Below, one piece after another: positions 61,913-64,000 of a stretch of 64,000 nt of DNA; position 1 is the stretch's first letter, and each line of letters opens with the position of its first letter. The notes below the pieces were generated by a model, which saw only the letters and a list, made by a program, of their open reading frames with translations, searched no databases and was not told the DNA's origin. The translations under genes and the position numbers were made by a program. Source of the stretch: Virgibacillus oceani (GTDB lineage: Bacteria > Bacillota > Bacilli > Bacillales > Amphibacillaceae). Location: NCBI RefSeq assembly GCF_014638995.1, contig NZ_BMFR01000009.1, positions 62,001-126,000 of the forward strand. Reading direction: 5' to 3'.

Positions 61913-63157
61913 CTATTTTATATTCAAATAACCATTTTCAACCAAGTTGTTTATTGATTCTTGTAAAGCAATTTTTACATGCTCATACGTTAAACCACCT
62001 TGAACAAATGCTGTAAACGGCTCACGGATTGGTCCGTCAGCTGTTAACTCAAGGCTTGCTCCTTGGATAAATGTACCTGCAGCCATAATCACTTCATCCT
62101 CATATCCCGGCATTTCACTCGGATATGGTGTAACAAATGAATTGATCGGTGAATTTTGTTGAATCGTTTGACAAAAGGTGATCATTTGTTCTGCGTTTTC
62201 AAATATAACGGATTGAATTAAGTCTGTCCTTTTTTCTTGATAATGCGGGGTTGTTTTTAAACCGGCCAATTCCAATAATCTGGCCGTAAATACTGCCCCT
62301 TTTAATGCCTCGCCAACAACATGCGGAGCTAAAAAGAAACCTTGATACATTTCCGTGAGCATATGTAATGTAGCCCCTGTTTCCTTCCCTAAACCCGGAG
62401 CAGTCAGACGATGTGCACATTTGCTAACAAGATCTTTTCGTCCAACAATATATCCTCCAGCACGAACGATACCGCCCCCTGGATTCTTAATAAGTGAACC
62501 CGCTATAATATCCGCACCAACATGCAATGGCTCCTTTTTTTCCACAAATTCACCGTAACAGTTATCAACAAAAATAATTAAATCCTTGTTAATCTTTCTA
62601 ATAAAACTAATTACCTTTTCAATTTCTGAAATAGAAAACGATGGTCTGTCGTCATAGCCCTTGGAGCGTTGAATACCAATTACTTTTGTTTTTTCCGTAA
62701 TTAATTTCTGAACTAACCTATAATTTATCGAACCATCCGGCAACAATTCTGCCTCGTTATAACCTATTCCAAAATCCATTAATGATCCAGTATTATGGCC
62801 ACGTTTACCAATAACAGATTCCAATGTATCGTAAGGCTTTCCTGTAATGTACAGTAATTCATCGTTTGGACGCAGCAAACCAAATAATGCTGTAGATATT
62901 GCATGTGTTCCAGAAACGATTTGCGGCCTGACTAACGCATCTTCTCCCCCAAACACATCTGCATAGACGGATTCAAGCGTTTCTCTGCCATAATCATCAT
63001 ATCCATATCCTGTTGTTGTATTAAAATGACTATCACTGACCCGATTACGCTTAAATGCTTCTAAGACACGTTTTTGATTCATTTCGACAATTTTACCTAT
63101 TTTATTGTGAAGCTGTTTACAATCTGCTTCTGCTTGATGTACATAGTGATCAATCAT
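61913..63157 (-). CDS. ynbB: PLP-dependent methionine gamma-lyase family protein (YnbB)
   Basis: A 414-residue PLP enzyme of the family once called aluminium-resistance proteins. Marks: TTGYGYDDYGRETLESVYADVFG, QIVSGTHAIS, IGIQRSKGYDDRPSFSISEIEKV and the lysine region NPGGGIVRAGGYIVG with GSLIKNPGGG. Role not proven; the family is near cystathionine-gamma-lyase folds. It lies between hflX and glnR, as in B. subtilis. Complete. Confidence 0.92.
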   Translation of the reverse strand: MIDHYVHQAEADCKQLHNKIGKIVEMNQKRVLEAFKRNRVSDSHFNTTTGYGYDDYGRETLESVYADVFGGEDALVRPQIVSGTHAISTALFGLLRPNDELLYITGKPYDTLESVIGKRGHNTGSLMDFGIGYNEAELLPDGSINYRLVQKLITEKTKVIGIQRSKGYDDRPSFSISEIEKVISFIRKINKDLIIFVDNCYGEFVEKKEPLHVGADIIAGSLIKNPGGGIVRAGGYIVGRKDLVSKCAHRLTAPGLGKETGATLHMLTEMYQGFFLAPHVVGEALKGAVFTARLLELAGLKTTPHYQEKRTDLIQSVIFENAEQMITFCQTIQQNSPINSFVTPYPSEMPGYEDEVIMAAGTFIQGASLELTADGPIREPFTAFVQGGLTYEHVKIALQESINNLVENGYLNIK

Positions 63158-63164
63158 TCCCGCT

Positions 63165-64000
63165 TTAATTCCCCTTTAGCTTGCTTGTTAAAGGATGTTC
63201 ATTCCTTATATAGCCCTTTATTTTGTATATTGCTTGATCTTCATCAAAATATCTTTCTTCCATAATTGTTTCGTTTTCGAAACGATTTAATAATTTTCCT
63301 TTATCTGGACTAACTTTCGTACTATACCGACTCCATTCTTCCTTTAAAATCATTTCAATCTTTACTAATAATCTGCTGATATCCTGCTGATCAAATGCAC
63401 TTATTTGAATGGATGGATGATTAGCAGGAAAGAAATCCTCGGTTAATTTATCCAATTTATTATACACTGTCAATGAAGGAATCATATTTGCATCTAATTC
63501 CTCCAATAGACTAGTAACTGTATCCTGTTGCTGTACCTGGTCCGGATGTGATGCATCTACAACATGTAAAATAAAATCTGCTTCTGTAACCTCTTCTAAT
63601 GTGGAACGAAATGCAGCAATCAGCGTAGTTGGCAAATCTTGAAGAAAACCAACTGTATCTGTAAGCAGTGGTTGGAATCCTGATGGTAATTGAATTTGTC
63701 TTGTGAGTGGATCGAGTGTTGCAAACAATTGATCCTCTTCAAGTGAATGACTTTTTGTAATTCGATTGAATAATGTGGATTTTCCAGCGTTGGTATACCC
63801 AACAATCGCGATTTGAAATACATTATTTGTTTTTCTTCGTTTGCGATATTGCTCGCGCTGACTGACAGCTATTTTTAATCTGCGTTTAATATCATATATT
63901 TTACGTCTAATATGGCGCTGATCAGTTTCCAATTTTGTTTCTCCTGGTCCACGTGTGCCGATACCTGCACCTAACCGGGATAATGCTAACCCCTTACCGC
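63165..64000 (-). CDS. hflX: GTPase HflX (YnbA), partial at window edge
   Basis: The frame enters from the right edge and ends at 63165; about 278 of roughly 420 residues are in view. It opens with LSRLGAGIGTRGPGETKLETDQR, then a coiled linker (IYDIKRRLKIAVSQREQY), then the G domain with P-loop GYTNAGKSTLFNRI, switch II TDTVGFLQDLPTTLIAAF, and YNKLDKL (the NKxD motif). HflX binds the 50S subunit and rescues or disassembles stalled ribosomes under stress. Upstream of ynbB, with a 7-bp gap. The N-terminal domain and start lie outside the window. Confidence 0.93.
   Translation of the reverse strand, partial: GKGLALSRLGAGIGTRGPGETKLETDQRHIRRKIYDIKRRLKIAVSQREQYRKRRKTNNVFQIAIVGYTNAGKSTLFNRITKSHSLEEDQLFATLDPLTRQIQLPSGFQPLLTDTVGFLQDLPTTLIAAFRSTLEEVTEADFILHVVDASHPDQVQQQDTVTSLLEELDANMIPSLTVYNKLDKLTEDFFPANHPSIQISAFDQQDISRLLVKIEMILKEEWSRYSTKVSPDKGKLLNRFENETIMEERYFDEDQAIYKIKGYIRNEHPLTSKLKGN

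Overview
The window looks like chromosome of a low-GC, endospore-forming Bacillaceae close to Oceanobacillus, Virgibacillus or Lentibacillus. The evidence is AT-rich DNA, strong AGGAGG-type ribosome sites, spore genes (a gerA-type operon, tlp, sirA, an yng-type operon), and a gene order from about 34 kb to 59 kb that follows the Bacillus subtilis lexA-yneB-ynzC-tkt-sirA-yneF-ccdA-yneI-ccdC-yneK-citB-yneN-tlp-yneP-yneQ-yneR-plsY-yneT-parE-parC segment, then glnA-glnR-ynbB-hflX. I infer the genus from family knowledge; no marker gene proves it.

Layout. 1-2.6 kb is a wreck: the 5' part of a quinol nitric-oxide reductase gene (norB) with two frameshifts joins in frame a piece of a SAVED-domain gene (CBASS-type cyclic-oligonucleotide sensor); an intact Fnr-like box lies upstream and a LysR C-terminus nearby. 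2.6-6.4 kb is a tricistronic germinant-receptor operon (A-C-B order). 6.4-12 kb is an accessory island: an IS1182-family element with 19-bp perfect ends, a pair of 65-bp direct repeats, a possible group II intron scrap, a small gene broken by a stop, an unusual exonuclease-BRCT gene overlapping an unknown gene, and IS-end-like palindromes. 12-26 kb holds housekeeping and surface genes: a cyclophilin lipoprotein, a Tyr-rich DPBB/DUF3889-type protein, DUF421, dsdA-cysK, a zinc alcohol dehydrogenase, ypcP, the dynamin dynA, two peptide-type ABC permeases, a CBS protein and a flavin reductase. 26-34 kb is an acyl-CoA degradation operon (yngJ-I-HA-HB-F-E, without the HMG-CoA lyase yngG) preceded by a TetR-type regulator and a matching operator-like palindrome. 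34-46 kb holds parE/parC, yneT, opuC (betaine/carnitine uptake), plsY, folE2, yidD, yneR, yneQ, yneP, tlp, an FbpB-like gene and yneN. 46-59 kb holds citB with a CcpC-type dyad, a PAS histidine kinase, yneK, ccdC, yneI, an orphan mrpB, ccdA, yneF, sirA, a GC-rich structured element, tkt, and the SOS locus ynzC-yneB-small membrane peptide//lexA. 59-64 kb holds glnA-glnR with promoter and GlnR box, ynbB and partial hflX.

Most worth following: (1) a 31-residue single-span membrane peptide in the place of yneA between LexA boxes and yneB; (2) a GC-rich, multi-hairpin element between tkt and sirA; (3) genes whose only plausible start after a good ribosome site is ATA or ATT; (4) the SAVED/NorB chimera; (5) the exonuclease-BRCT pair between direct repeats; (6) a lone MrpB gene inside the cytochrome c biogenesis cluster.
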